This document shows, one piece after another, positions 1-8,009 of a DNA stretch of 64,000 nucleotides. Under the pieces are notes generated by a model. It had not been told where the DNA came from, made no database searches, and saw nothing but the letters and a program-made list of their open reading frames with translations. The position numbers and the translations under genes were made by a program. The stretch is from Nocardia sp. NBC_00403. Lineage in GTDB: Bacteria; Actinomycetota; Actinomycetes; Mycobacteriales; Mycobacteriaceae. How positions within the stretch are numbered: position 1 is the stretch's first letter; every line of letters starts with the position of its first letter. The stretch lies in assembly GCF_036046055.1 (NCBI RefSeq), contig NZ_CP107939.1:5394001-5458000 (forward strand), given 5' to 3'.

Positions 1-356
1 TGCACCTGTGAAGGATTCCAGTCGTCGGGGCCAGGGTCGAGGTCGAGGACGAACTCGGTCGGTGACGCCGCGACAGCCAAGCCATCGGAGAGCACTCGAT
101 ACGGGTATCGCCTGCTCTCCAGGAACCGATATTCGCTGACACCGTGGACGGTCAGCCGTACCAGGCACCACTCGGACTTCCGTGCGCCGACCAGGGGGCC
201 ACGCACTGGCCTTGTGGTGTCCATCGCCTGGATATCCAGCCTTACCGTCGCAAGCTTTCCAAGTGTGGCCCGAATATCCACTCCAACAATGACGCCGTCG
301 TAGAAGTTGACGAACCTTTGCAGGAAAGCCGAGGAGTGCTCACCTGTGATCTGCAC
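1..356 (-). CDS. hypothetical protein, 3' end outside window
   Basis: The minus strand is open from a GTG at 356 to the window edge and reads as about 118 ordinary residues with actinobacterial codon use. It begins VQITGEHSSAFLQRF and later contains EWCLVRLTVHG and SEYRFLESRRYPYRVLSDG. A weak purine-rich stretch (AAAGGGCGG) precedes the GTG. The frame stays open further upstream, so the start is not fixed. I recognise no domain. The mix of beta-strand-like segments and aromatic residues resembles the many small proteins found next to insertion sequences in Nocardia. Function unknown. Confidence 0.6.
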   Translation of the reverse strand, partial: MQITGEHSSAFLQRFVNFYDGVIVGVDIRATLGKLATVRLDIQAMDTTRPVRGPLVGARKSEWCLVRLTVHGVSEYRFLESRRYPYRVLSDGLAVAASPTEFVLDLDPGPDDWNPSQV

Positions 357-613
357 CGATACCGCCCTTTTCGTCGAGTTGCCTGATCGGACCCCACATG
401 ATGGCAGCGGCCGTACGGATGCCGTCCTACCGTGCCGCGATCGACCGTCGGTGTGGCATGTCGGGCTCCGACGAGTCGGTAGCAAGACCGATGAGAACAA
501 CCGGAATTCGGCATTTTCGGATGTTGGCACCGCTCACTATTCGTTACCCGTATGTTCGAACGCCTCCCGACCATGTCCAGCGGCGAGGACAGCGCGGCTG
601 GATAGCGCGCCCA
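357..613. other. intergenic stretch before IS110 copy 1
   Basis: No open frame here looks convincingly coding. The stretch separates the truncated leftmost gene from the left boundary of the first IS110 copy, defined by comparison with the second copy. Confidence 0.4.
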
Positions 614-656
614 GCGGCATAGAAAGACGTTTAGTGCGTCGATTTCGCGGACGTGG

Positions 657-719
657 GGAACGTCCTCCTGATGCGCTTGTCGGGCTTGGTGTCCCATCGC
701 AAGAGCAGGAGGACGTTCC
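657..719 (+). promoter_or_regulatory. 14-bp hairpin burying the transposase RBS (copy 1)
   Basis: GGAACGTCCTCCTG (657-670) pairs perfectly with CAGGAGGACGTTCC (706-719), directly before the ATG at 720. The only Shine-Dalgarno-like sequence (AGGAGG) lies inside the 3' arm, so the hairpin would hide the ribosome binding site. The 35-nt loop is nearly identical in the second copy at 10515-10574. Repression of transposase translation is inferred. Confidence 0.6.
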
Positions 720-1838
720 ATGAGTAACGGTAGCGGTGTGTCCAGGGGTGATCGCAACCGCAACGCGCGGCTGGCTCGGTTGCGGAGGCTGGTCCCGACC
801 ACGAATGCGATCGTCGGGATCGATCTGGCCGATCGTAAGCAGATGGTCGTCGTGTGTGACCACGACTCGAAAGTGCTAGCCCGCAAGACGTTCCGCTGCC
901 GAGCCTGGGACATGGGCGCCGCTTTGGACTGGGCCGCGGCCCGAGCTGCGGCGGCAGGATTTGCCGGGGCGACGGTGGCGTGTGAGCCGACCGGGCATCG
1001 GTGGCGGGTGCTGGGACAGCTGGCCACCGATCGGAACATGTTGTTCGTCTGCGTGCAGCCAGCGATGACCGCCTGGTCACGCCGCGCCGAGGACCTCACC
1101 ACGGACAAAACCGACGAGAAAGACGCGGTGTTGATCGCGCGATTGACGGCGCAACTGCGCTGTTATGCACCCGAGCCTGTCGATGAAACCTGGAGTCGGC
1201 TGCGGCATCTGGGTGCCCGCCGCGAACAACTGCTGGTCGAGATGGTCGCACAGATCCAGCAGATCCGAGCCCTTCTCGAATGCGTGTGGCCGGCTGCGCT
1301 CGAGGCTGCCCAGCAGCCCTTCAAGTCACGGACCTGGATGGCAGCACTGCGAACGATCTGCGGCCGTGACGGCGGCGATTTCGCCCGCACTCGCCGGTTG
1401 GGCCGAGGCCGGCTCGAACGCCTCGTCCGCGGCGAGGTTACCCGTGGCGGCGCGAAGCGGCCGTGCTTTCGGATCACCGGAAAACTTTTTGCGGCACTGG
1501 ACGATCCGGCCGGGGTGCTCGCCCACCGCCGCGGAGCCCTGGAACGGGTGCACCTGTTGCTCGAAGACTGGGCCGAAAGCAAACGGCGCCTGGCCGATAC
1601 AGAGGCCCGAATGACCGGCGTGCTCGACGAGCTTCGGCTCACCGATCTGGTCACCTCGATCGTCGGGTTGTCCGCCGTCGGTGCCGCAGCGATCTTGGCC
1701 GAAACCGGCGACCCCACACGGTTTCCCACCGCCCGAGCGGTAGTCAAACACGCTGGTCTTGCGCCCCGGGAGAAGAAATCCGGTACCTTCACCGGCCGCG
1801 CCCGGCTCACCGGGGCGGGTCGCCCCGGACTGCGGCTA

Positions 1839-3025
1839 GTGCCGCGTCAAGCAACCTTCGGTAGGTAATCCGGCAGCCGGATCTTGGAGTTGACGGCGAA
1901 CTCGCGCTTGGGCTGGGCGTGTTGGTTGTGCCAGCGGAGGTAGGCGCCGATCGCGGCGTCCTGTTCGCCGTGGCTGCAATGGTCGGTGCCGTTGAGAGCG
2001 AAGTAGCGCAACGCCGCGAATTCGGACTCGATCCAGTTCAACCACGACGAATAGGTCGGCAGGAACACCAGTTCCACGTCGTTGGCTGCGGCCCAGTCCC
2101 GGACCTCGGCTCGCTTGTGCGGGGAGAAGTTGTCGGCGATGACGTAGAGCTTGTCCCCGGGCCAGCGCTCCCGCAGCGACTTCAACAACGCCAGAAACTC
2201 CTGCCACCGCTTACGATCCCGGATCCGATAGTGGATCTTCCCGGTAGCCAGATCCAGAGCACCGAGTAGGTGCCGCACACCCTGGGTGCGGTGATAGGTC
2301 GCCCGCAACCGTTTCGGGCTTCGTCGCGGAAACCAGCCACGACCAGTGCGGGGTTGCAGGTTGAGCGGCCCGAACTCGTCCACGCAAACCACCCGCCCAT
2401 CGGCCGGCGGATGATCGTAGAGGTCGAGGACGCGGTTCATCTTGGCAGTGAACTCCGGATCGGTACCGGCTTTCCAGGTCTTGGTGGTCTGCCACGACAC
2501 CCCCTCGGCTTTGAGGATCTTGCGCAGAGTCTCGCGGCTGATATCGGCGATCTCGTTGGTGACCAGTACTTCTCGCAGTTTCGACAGACTCCACACCGAG
2601 AACGGCCAGCCCAGGTCCCGCGGACAGCACCGAGCGATGCAAGCGATGCGTTCACGCGCCGCCCGATCCACCTTCTTCGGCCTGCCCGCGCTCCATTTTG
2701 GGTCCAGAGCCTCGAACCCCCGTTCGTTGAACTCGTGGATCACTTGCCGCACATAAGCTTCGCTGACCTGCATCAACCTCGCGATCGCGGGGACCGGCTG
2801 CCGCTGCGCCGAGGCCATCACCACGATCGCACGTCGCGTCCTGATCGGTTGTCTGCTCGTCTTCGTGATCTTCTGCAACCGGCGCCCCTCTTCCGGGGTC
2901 ACCGCTCGCACAAACACTTCCGGCCTCCGGGCCACCGGCACCACCTCCACCGGCAGCATCACCGGCCACGTGCCCACGATCAACTCGACACCCGGTTACC
3001 GGGGCAACCTACTTAGACGAGGCAC
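1839..3025 (-). mobile_element. IS630-family insertion sequence
   Basis: The element is 1187 bp, lies inside the IS110 transposase gene and is flanked by TA at 1837-1838 and 3026-3027, the standard IS630/Tc1 target duplication. Its ends are short inverted repeats: GTGCCGCGTC on the left and, read inward from the right, GTGCCTCGTC (9 of 10 match). It contains one transposase gene on the minus strand. The exact restoration of the IS110 frame on excision fixes both ends to the base. Confidence 0.92.
1847..2983 (-). CDS. IS630-family DDE transposase
   Basis: This intact 378-aa cut-and-paste transposase has an N-terminal helix-turn-helix (IARLMQVSEAYVRQVIHEF, about residues 66-85), a second winged-helix-like part, then an RNase-H-fold DDE domain. 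The catalytic residues visible are D202 in VCVDEFGP, D284 in VIADNFSPHK and E319 in SWLNWIESEF, with the IS630 hallmark FLPTYSSWLNWIE. The length is normal for the family. The gene fills the element, stops 8 bp inside one end, and has no sign of damage, so it may be active. The first ATG is used; later in-frame starts are possible. Confidence 0.93.
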   Translation of the reverse strand: MIVGTWPVMLPVEVVPVARRPEVFVRAVTPEEGRRLQKITKTSRQPIRTRRAIVVMASAQRQPVPAIARLMQVSEAYVRQVIHEFNERGFEALDPKWSAGRPKKVDRAARERIACIARCCPRDLGWPFSVWSLSKLREVLVTNEIADISRETLRKILKAEGVSWQTTKTWKAGTDPEFTAKMNRVLDLYDHPPADGRVVCVDEFGPLNLQPRTGRGWFPRRSPKRLRATYHRTQGVRHLLGALDLATGKIHYRIRDRKRWQEFLALLKSLRERWPGDKLYVIADNFSPHKRAEVRDWAAANDVELVFLPTYSSWLNWIESEFAALRYFALNGTDHCSHGEQDAAIGAYLRWHNQHAQPKREFAVNSKIRLPDYLPKVA

Positions 3026-3555
3026 TAGCTGCCTGGCGAGGCGTGTGGGGCACCCAACGCGCCAACCCGGTCTATGCCGCCCGCTATCAGCATCTGACCA
3101 CCCGAGAGACGAACCGGCTCACTCCTACCCAGGCTCAGGCCGTGATCGCCGCGGCGATCCTGCGCCAACTCCACGCCGTGGTCACCACCCGCCAACCCTG
3201 GAACCCACACATCGCCACCCACGGAACCACAACAACAAGCACCGCCACGATCTCCAACGCCGCCTGACCAGGCGAACCATCGAGCGAGTCGGTCGGGGCG
3301 AGCCCTACGCGGCATCGAGACACACGCTGATCTCGTCGCACATCATGGGCAGCCCCGACCTGTCGTCACACAACCCGATTACACGCTGCCGGGAACCAAT
3401 CCCATTACCGCTATGCCGGGACGACGACAGCCAAGGGCTGTCGCTTCCGTCTGAAGACTGGATCTGTCCCACTTTGCGTGATCTTCAGCCGGTCCAGCCA
3501 CCTCACGCCGTGCGGTCGGTCAATGCAGTATCGCGGGCTCAGCACGGGTTTGTGA

Positions 3556-3969
3556 TCATGGATCCGCGGGCATGGCGATGACCTGGTGTTGATCGTTGTA
3601 GATGATCTGTCCAAGTGAATTGGAGTCCAGGCGGACCCATCCGGTGCCGTGGGCGTCCAGGATTGCCAAGTAGCCACTGACGCCTGCAATCAGCTGGGTG
3701 GCCGACGCCTTGAACCAGGCGGTAGCACCCGGGTGACGACGCCGGTCGTAGATGGACGGATGTGCTTGTGCTGGATCGATCAGATTCGCTTGGTACCAGG
3801 CATTTTGGCGTTGGCGAAACTGTTCCTGCTGGTCAGTGAGACGCCCTGACCAGGACAAGCCGTTGACCAAGGCGAAGACGCCAGGGTAGCGACCGTGCCG
3901 ATTCGGTGCTGCCGACTGGAATCGCACGAACAGTCGATTCGGCTCACCGGTGACGAAAGCGGGGTCCAT
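3556..3969 (-). CDS. hypothetical protein, probable ISL3 passenger gene
   Basis: A 137-aa protein starting MDPAFVTGEPNRLFVRFQ, with GGAGAG about 10 nt before the ATG. It contains PGVFALVNGLSWSGRLTDQQ, NAWYQANLIDPAQAHPSIYD, a PGATAWFKASA segment and ends ILDAHGTGWVRLDSN...IIYNDQHQVIAMPADP. It looks like a small, soluble alpha/beta protein of a kind common as hypothetical proteins in Streptomyces and Nocardia; I know no function for it. It is divergent from the ISL3 transposase and lies inside the inferred inverted repeats, so it may be mobilised with the element. Alternatively it is a resident gene and the left end is misplaced. Confidence 0.65.
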   Translation of the reverse strand: MDPAFVTGEPNRLFVRFQSAAPNRHGRYPGVFALVNGLSWSGRLTDQQEQFRQRQNAWYQANLIDPAQAHPSIYDRRRHPGATAWFKASATQLIAGVSGYLAILDAHGTGWVRLDSNSLGQIIYNDQHQVIAMPADP

Positions 3970-4099
3970 GGAACTGATGCTCTCCGATGAGTTGTCGAAG
4001 TGCGAACGGGCACTTAATGATCGATGATGGTGCCGGTGTTCTGATCTTGGACCGCTGAGGGTCCTGTTCCCGCACCTGGACGGCCTGGAGATCGATGGC

Positions 4100-5668
4100 G
4101 TGCACGCGGTCGGGCGCCGGATGCGGATTAATGTCAGCACTCGAGACCAGCCTGCTGCCTGTCCCGGCTGCGGCACGTTGTCATACCGGGTCCACAGTCG
4201 CTACGAGCGACGGTTGTCCGACACGGCGATCACCGGTCGGGAGGTGCTGATCGGGCTGCGTGTACGTCGGTTGTTCTGCGATAACTCCGACTGCGGCAGA
4301 AGGACTTTCGCCGAGCAGGTGCCGGGCCTGGCCGCTCGGCATGCCCGACGTACAACCATGCTGCAGCGCCTGTTGTGTGCGGTCGCGCTGGCACTGGGAG
4401 GCCGCCCGGGCGCTCGGCTGACACGGCATCTGGCCGCCACGGTCAGCCGGATGACGCTGCTGCGGCAGATCCGGGCACTGCCCGATCCGGACCGAGGAAC
4501 GCCTCGCGTGCTCGGCGTCGATGACTTCGCGCTGCGCCGGGGACATCACTACGGCACGATCCTGATCGACATCGAGACCAGGCGCCCGGTCGACGTGCTC
4601 GGCGACCGCACTGCCAACACACTGGCTGACTGGTTGCGGGTCCATCCCGGTGTCGAGATCGTCTGCCGTGACCGGGCCGGCGCCTATGCCGACGGCGTGG
4701 CGGCCGGAGCACCCGACGCCGTGCAGGTCGCGGATCGATGGCACATCTGGCACAACCTCGGTGAAGCGGTCGAGCGCACGGTGGCCCGATACCGAGATTG
4801 CCTGGACACGGCGAACGAAGGGGATTCCGACATCGAGCCAGCGATCATGGACCGAGAGGATGTCGGTATCGAGCAGCCGATGTCTGCCGTCTGCGAGCGA
4901 CCGACGAGCAGGACGGACAAGACTGCCATCCGAACTCGCGAACGCCATGGCGCGGTCCACGCGCTCCTCGCCGACGGCGTGAGCCTCCGGGCCATCGGTG
5001 TCCAGCTCGGTCTCGCCCGGGGAACCGTTCGCCGCTTCGCCCGCGCCGCCACCGTCGAGGAGTTGCTGGTCAACAACGGCACCGGGCGGCGTCGGAGTCT
5101 GTTGGAGGAGTTCAAGCCCTACCTGCATCGGCGATGGAACGAAGGCTGCACCAACGCAACTCAGCTGTTCCGCGAAATCCGGGACCTCGGCTACTGTGGC
5201 GGCGCGAAGATCCTGCTCAACTACCTGCAGCCATTCCGTGCGGCCGGCTACATTCCCCGCACAGTCCGCAAGAAGCCGTCGGTCCGTCGCGTCGTCGGCT
5301 GGATCATGAGCGACCCAGCCGGCCTCGACTCCGACGATCAGCAGCGGCTCGATGCGATCCTCTCCGTGAGCCCCGAACTCACTGCCCTGGTCGGACATGT
5401 CCGGGCCTTCGCAACGATGATGGGTCAGTTACGTGGTCGGGAGCTGGAGCGATGGATCGCCGCCGTCGAAGCCGACGACCTACCCGCTCTGCATTCGTTC
5501 GTCCGTGGCCTGCGCCGCGACCAGGACGCCGTCACCGCCGGCTTGACGCTGCCCTGGAGCAGCGGGCCAGTCGAAGGGCACGTCAACCGGATCAAGATGA
5601 TCAAGCGCCAGATGTTCGGGCGAGCAAAACCGGACCTCCTCCGGAAACGAATCCTGTTGAGCGACTGA
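4100..5668 (+). CDS. ISL3-family transposase
   Basis: About 522 aa from the GTG at 4100. The frame stays open about 50 nt further upstream (VLFPHLDGLEIDG precedes), and ISL3 proteins normally include that LFPHLxGL segment, so the true start is probably a non-standard codon near 4055-4070. Visible domains are an N-terminal zinc ribbon (CPGCGTL and CDNSDCGRRTF), a helix-turn-helix, and the DDE_Tnp_ISL3 catalytic core (LGVDDFALRRG, VCRDRAGAYADG, VADRWHIWHNL) with the late GPVEGHVNRIKMIKRQMFGRA motif. It ends RKRILLSD, a normal ISL3 C-terminus. It appears intact. Confidence 0.88.
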   Translation: MHAVGRRMRINVSTRDQPAACPGCGTLSYRVHSRYERRLSDTAITGREVLIGLRVRRLFCDNSDCGRRTFAEQVPGLAARHARRTTMLQRLLCAVALALGGRPGARLTRHLAATVSRMTLLRQIRALPDPDRGTPRVLGVDDFALRRGHHYGTILIDIETRRPVDVLGDRTANTLADWLRVHPGVEIVCRDRAGAYADGVAAGAPDAVQVADRWHIWHNLGEAVERTVARYRDCLDTANEGDSDIEPAIMDREDVGIEQPMSAVCERPTSRTDKTAIRTRERHGAVHALLADGVSLRAIGVQLGLARGTVRRFARAATVEELLVNNGTGRRRSLLEEFKPYLHRRWNEGCTNATQLFREIRDLGYCGGAKILLNYLQPFRAAGYIPRTVRKKPSVRRVVGWIMSDPAGLDSDDQQRLDAILSVSPELTALVGHVRAFATMMGQLRGRELERWIAAVEADDLPALHSFVRGLRRDQDAVTAGLTLPWSSGPVEGHVNRIKMIKRQMFGRAKPDLLRKRILLSD

Positions 5669-5732
5669 GCAACCCGCCCGAAAAAATCACGAAGTTCGTG
5701 CCAGATCCACGATTCAACCGGAGTTGACAAAG

Positions 5733-5786
5733 GGCACCGACCGAACCGCTTGACACAAAACGACTTACGCTGATGTGCGGATGTTC
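5733..5786 (+). repeat. 54-bp repeat, copy A (probable IS end remnant)
   Basis: It begins GGCACCGACCGAACCGCTTG and matches 12089-12142 at 52 of 54 positions. It contains CTTGACAC followed by ATGTGCGGATGTT. The same CTTGACAC...ATGTGCG arrangement ends the second type of IS110 element at 9195 and 13921, so this is probably the 3' end of another IS110-related element plus its target flank. Confidence 0.6.
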
Positions 5787-5990
5787 GTTGTCAGACATCG
5801 CACCAAACGTCGGTCTACCCGCGACCGTTGACGCCTAATGTCCAAGCGCCTTCGCGGTCGGGAATCCCACGGAGTGCTAACTCGATCGCCAACGATCGCC
5901 ACGCCATCTACCTTCAGCTGCATGATCTACCCAGGTGGGGATTCGGCGTCGCGGGTGGCGCAGCAGGCGAACATAGCGCACGAAGATTGG

Positions 5991-6311
5991 ATGCAGGACT
6001 GGCCTATCGAGGTATCCGATCCGGCACGGCTCGATGAATTCGTTGATCTGTTGCTCGCGAACAAGGCGGATTGGGAGCTGAGCTTCTGGTTGCTGGATCT
6101 GGTCCTCGAATCGGCGGAGGACGATCTGCCCGAACGAACCGAGCCGTTGGTCGACGCTCTGGTCGCGGTTTGGGAGGCCACAGAAGCGCCAGGAATTGCG
6201 CAGAGGCTCGAGTACTGGGCGTGCCTGGACGCATCCGATCCTGACGAGATGTTCTTCGTGAGCCTGCTGGTACGGGAAGCGCGTCGGCGGATCGGCCACA
6301 ACACTCGATGA
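5991..6311 (+). CDS. hypothetical acidic protein
   Basis: About 106 aa from the ATG at 5991 (MQDWPIEVSDPARLDEF); an alternative ATG lies at 5922. The protein is acidic and helical (FVDLLLANKADWELSFWLLDLVLESAEDDLPERTEPLVDALVAVWE) and ends EARRRIGHNTR. No Shine-Dalgarno sequence clearly decides the start. Composition and size resemble immunity-type or regulatory small proteins in actinobacterial accessory islands, but no family is recognised. Confidence 0.6.
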   Translation: MQDWPIEVSDPARLDEFVDLLLANKADWELSFWLLDLVLESAEDDLPERTEPLVDALVAVWEATEAPGIAQRLEYWACLDASDPDEMFFVSLLVREARRRIGHNTR

Positions 6312-6448
6312 GACGACGGGGTGAGCTTGTCGGCATGCGCGGCGTAGGCCGGCGGCGGACCGGCGGGCGGGTTCGGGCAGCGCTCGCAGCGGCATGACAG
6401 TGCGTTGGCATCCAGTGGATACTCACGGCCTCGTGAGAGCATCTGACC

Positions 6449-6603
6449 GTGAAAGCTTTGAAGGCCAACGTAATCCGATGGGAAGAGGACGGTTGCCTTC
6501 CCTTGGTTGAGATTCAGTTCCCTTGACCGACGGCAAGACGGCCACACTGATCGAGAAGACGGTGATGTTCGAGGGCGTGGACGACCTGACCGCCACGACG
6601 TGA
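6449..6603 (+). pseudogene. small hypothetical gene broken by a frameshift
   Basis: From the GTG at 6449 the frame reads VKALKANVIRWEEDGCLPLV then EIQFP and a TGA at 6524. In the next frame it continues LTDGKTATLIEKTVMFEG and ends VDDLTATT at 6603. The two halves form one protein of about 51 aa if a one-base shift is corrected. The pattern (K-A-L-x-A-x-V-x-R-W ... VEI) is that of small actinobacterial hypothetical proteins. Function unknown. Confidence 0.55.
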
Positions 6604-6660
6604 CGGGATCTCAGAATGAGTGGCGGTGACGTGGCTGATCCGCCATGGTTCTGAGATTCT

Positions 6661-7359
6661 TTACTTGTCGCTGCGACTACCGGCCGACCACCTGTACGCG
6701 ACAGGCCCGATGAGCATCGCACGATCGAGCATTTCCGGTATGAACCGCACCTGGGTGAGCTTCGCGGCCAAGGCGAAAGCTCTCGGCAAGGCAGCAAAGT
6801 AGTCGTCGCCGTCATCCCCGTCATCCCCGTCGTCCCAGTCATGCGCGTCGTCCCGCATGTCCAGCGTCATGCCGAGTTCCCGCATGAACCCATTGAGCCG
6901 GTCGGGCTCGGAGCCGTATCGAATGTGGGGGCACTCCAAGGGTTTGTAGCCCGTGACAAGCGTGCCGTCGATCGCGTACGCGAAGCTGTCTTCGGCGTAG
7001 GCGTGCCGAGTGATGGCCAGTACCTCACAATCACGCGACAATTCGGCCAGGACATCGGGGAGCGTGGCCATCCACCCGAACGGCTCGATGGCCACGCTCC
7101 ACTCACCGGCCTGCAAAACACCCACGGTGTCACCCTCGGATCCTCCGTCGGTTTTGAAGGAGAACTCGCTGGCCTGCTTTATAAGCCCATCGAAGCCCGA
7201 TTCCTGGCCGTGGTCCTCGCCGCGGCTGAAGCGGCACACCACCTCCGACGGGTCGAGCCCGCGGAAGAAGGCTACGGTGAAGATCTCGCCCGGCCAGCGG
7301 TCATTGCCGTTGTGATCGATGAGCCACTGGAATGGGGCCAACGGGTCGGAAGTCGCCAT
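6661..7359 (-). CDS. DUF6461-like protein
   Basis: 232 aa starting MATSDPLAPFQWLIDHNGND. Features typical of DUF6461 proteins of Streptomyces and Nocardia are visible: IFTVAFFRGLDPSEVVCRF near the N-terminus, AGEWSVAIEPFGWM in the middle, and AYAEDSFAYAIDGTLVTGYKPLE later. The function of the family is unknown; it is common in accessory regions. An Asp/Gly run (DDGDDGDDGDDYF, near 6800-6840) is encoded by a perfect short DNA tandem repeat and could vary in length. Upstream in-frame ATGs at 7368 and 7443 exist but the sequence before 7359 is not conserved-looking. Confidence 0.75.
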   Translation of the reverse strand: MATSDPLAPFQWLIDHNGNDRWPGEIFTVAFFRGLDPSEVVCRFSRGEDHGQESGFDGLIKQASEFSFKTDGGSEGDTVGVLQAGEWSVAIEPFGWMATLPDVLAELSRDCEVLAITRHAYAEDSFAYAIDGTLVTGYKPLECPHIRYGSEPDRLNGFMRELGMTLDMRDDAHDWDDGDDGDDGDDYFAALPRAFALAAKLTQVRFIPEMLDRAMLIGPVAYRWSAGSRSDK

Positions 7360-7582
7360 ACCGTGCATGATGGCAGGTGTTACCGACAATCGGCGGCCTC
7401 GTTTCTTCCTTCGCCAGAGGACAATTCGAGACACCGCGCTCATTACGGCTTTGCCTTGGCGTAGAGGCCGACGGCCCGTACCCGTTCTGTCGCGATTTGT
7501 GTCCTCCGTCGAGCCCTAGCTTCCGCAGGATTGTCGCTGGACACCGCCGCGCGGATGAATGGCGGCGGCGTCGTCGACGGCT

Positions 7583-7729
7583 TCACGCGCACCCCGGGCA
7601 GCGGCAGGGGCCGCGCGGCACTGACGCCACTCGGCCTACTTCGAACCGGATGTCCCCGGGGTTGCACGATCGCCCCTCAAAGGTATTGGTCCGGACGCTG
7701 GAGGTCAGATCGATGAAGATGTCACTCAT
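7583..7729 (-). CDS. possible small ORF, 48 aa
   Basis: MSDIFIDLTSSVRTNTFEG followed by RSCNPGDIRFEVGRVASVPR. The composition is more protein-like than the surrounding frames, but there is no clear ribosome binding site. It may be the 5' end of a lost gene. The rest of 7360-7796 shows nothing I can support. Confidence 0.3.
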   Translation of the reverse strand: MSDIFIDLTSSVRTNTFEGRSCNPGDIRFEVGRVASVPRGPCRCPGCA

Positions 7730-7796
7730 GTGACGCGTGCGTCTCGGGACAGGGAGCGACCACCTCTGCCTGCGCGGTAATCGGCTACTTAACACT

Positions 7797-8009
7797 GGTG
7801 CCAGGGCCTGATCCCGGCCAGGATCGGGTCCAGGTACCCGGTGAGAAGCTCCCTAATCGGCTGCCCACCTGCCTCATTGGTGTGGCTCTCACATGGCTTG
7901 CGTCTCACCGGGTGCCGTGCCGGGAATGGCTGAAGAGGGGTTTGCCCAGCTCGAAGTAGCGGTGCCTTCCCGCACGGACCTCACACGCCGACACCGGAAG
8001 GACCCACTG
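7797..8009 (+). ncRNA. structured leader of second IS110 type, candidate bridge RNA
   Basis: About 200 nt without a convincing coding frame lie before the transposase GTG at 8010. Two adjacent hairpins are visible: CTGATCC/GGATCGG around CGGCCA near 7810-7830, and CGGGT/ACCCG just after it. IS110-group elements are known to express a guide (bridge) RNA from the region before the recombinase gene. That this leader is such an RNA is inferred from position and structure only; the left end of the element is not mapped. Confidence 0.35.

Larger units (their letters stand above)
720..3267 (+). pseudogene. IS110-family transposase, split by IS630 insertion
   Basis: The N-terminal part (720-1838) carries the IS110 RuvC-like DEDD domain (IVGIDLADRKQMVVV near residue 32) and most of the C-terminal transposase_20 domain (SIVGLSAVGAAAILAETGD). 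The reading frame is cut at 1838 by an IS630-family element. The C-terminal end resumes at 3028 and stops at 3267 (VWGTQRANPVYAARYQHL). Removing 1839-3025 and one TA copy restores LRLAAWRG in frame, matching LRLAAWRA of the intact copy at 10574-11920. The gene was therefore whole before the IS630 insertion and is now dead. Confidence 0.9.
614..3429 (+). mobile_element. IS110-family element, copy 1, interrupted by IS630
   Basis: The boundaries come from alignment with the intact second copy at 10476-12082. Homology starts at GCGGCATAGAAAGACGTT (614) and ends in GGGACGACGAC (about 3429). Without the inserted IS630 (1839-3025) the element would be about 1.63 kb. It holds one transposase gene, a 5' leader of about 105 bp and a conserved 3' noncoding part of about 160 bp. 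As is usual for IS110 there are no obvious terminal inverted repeats or target duplications. The conserved noncoding ends are where the family's guide (bridge) RNA would be encoded; which end applies here is not known from sequence alone. Confidence 0.85.
3460..5708 (+). mobile_element. ISL3-like element with a passenger gene
   Basis: The left end GGATCTGTCCCACTTTGCG (3460) and the right end, read inward from 5708 as GGATCTGGCACGAACTTCG, form an imperfect inverted repeat (about 16 of 23 positions). The same right-end motif (GGATCTGGCAC...GTGAT) occurs at the end of the second ISL3 remnant at 16117, which supports the boundary. Inside are the ISL3 transposase and a divergently transcribed gene of unknown function. 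I could not find an 8-bp target duplication, so the boundaries are inferred. Confidence 0.6.

Noticed and set aside
242..1108. Long minus-strand frame over the start of IS110 copy 1
   Set aside because: It lies antisense to the conserved transposase and has biased Arg/Ser/Pro composition; it is a GC-rich shadow.
4181..5398. 405-aa minus-strand frame opposite the ISL3 transposase
   Set aside because: Fully antisense to a conserved transposase; no ribosome binding site or known domain.
6796..6840. GATGACGGG repeats taken as a CRISPR-like array
   Set aside because: Nine-base units without spacers inside an open reading frame; a simple tandem repeat.
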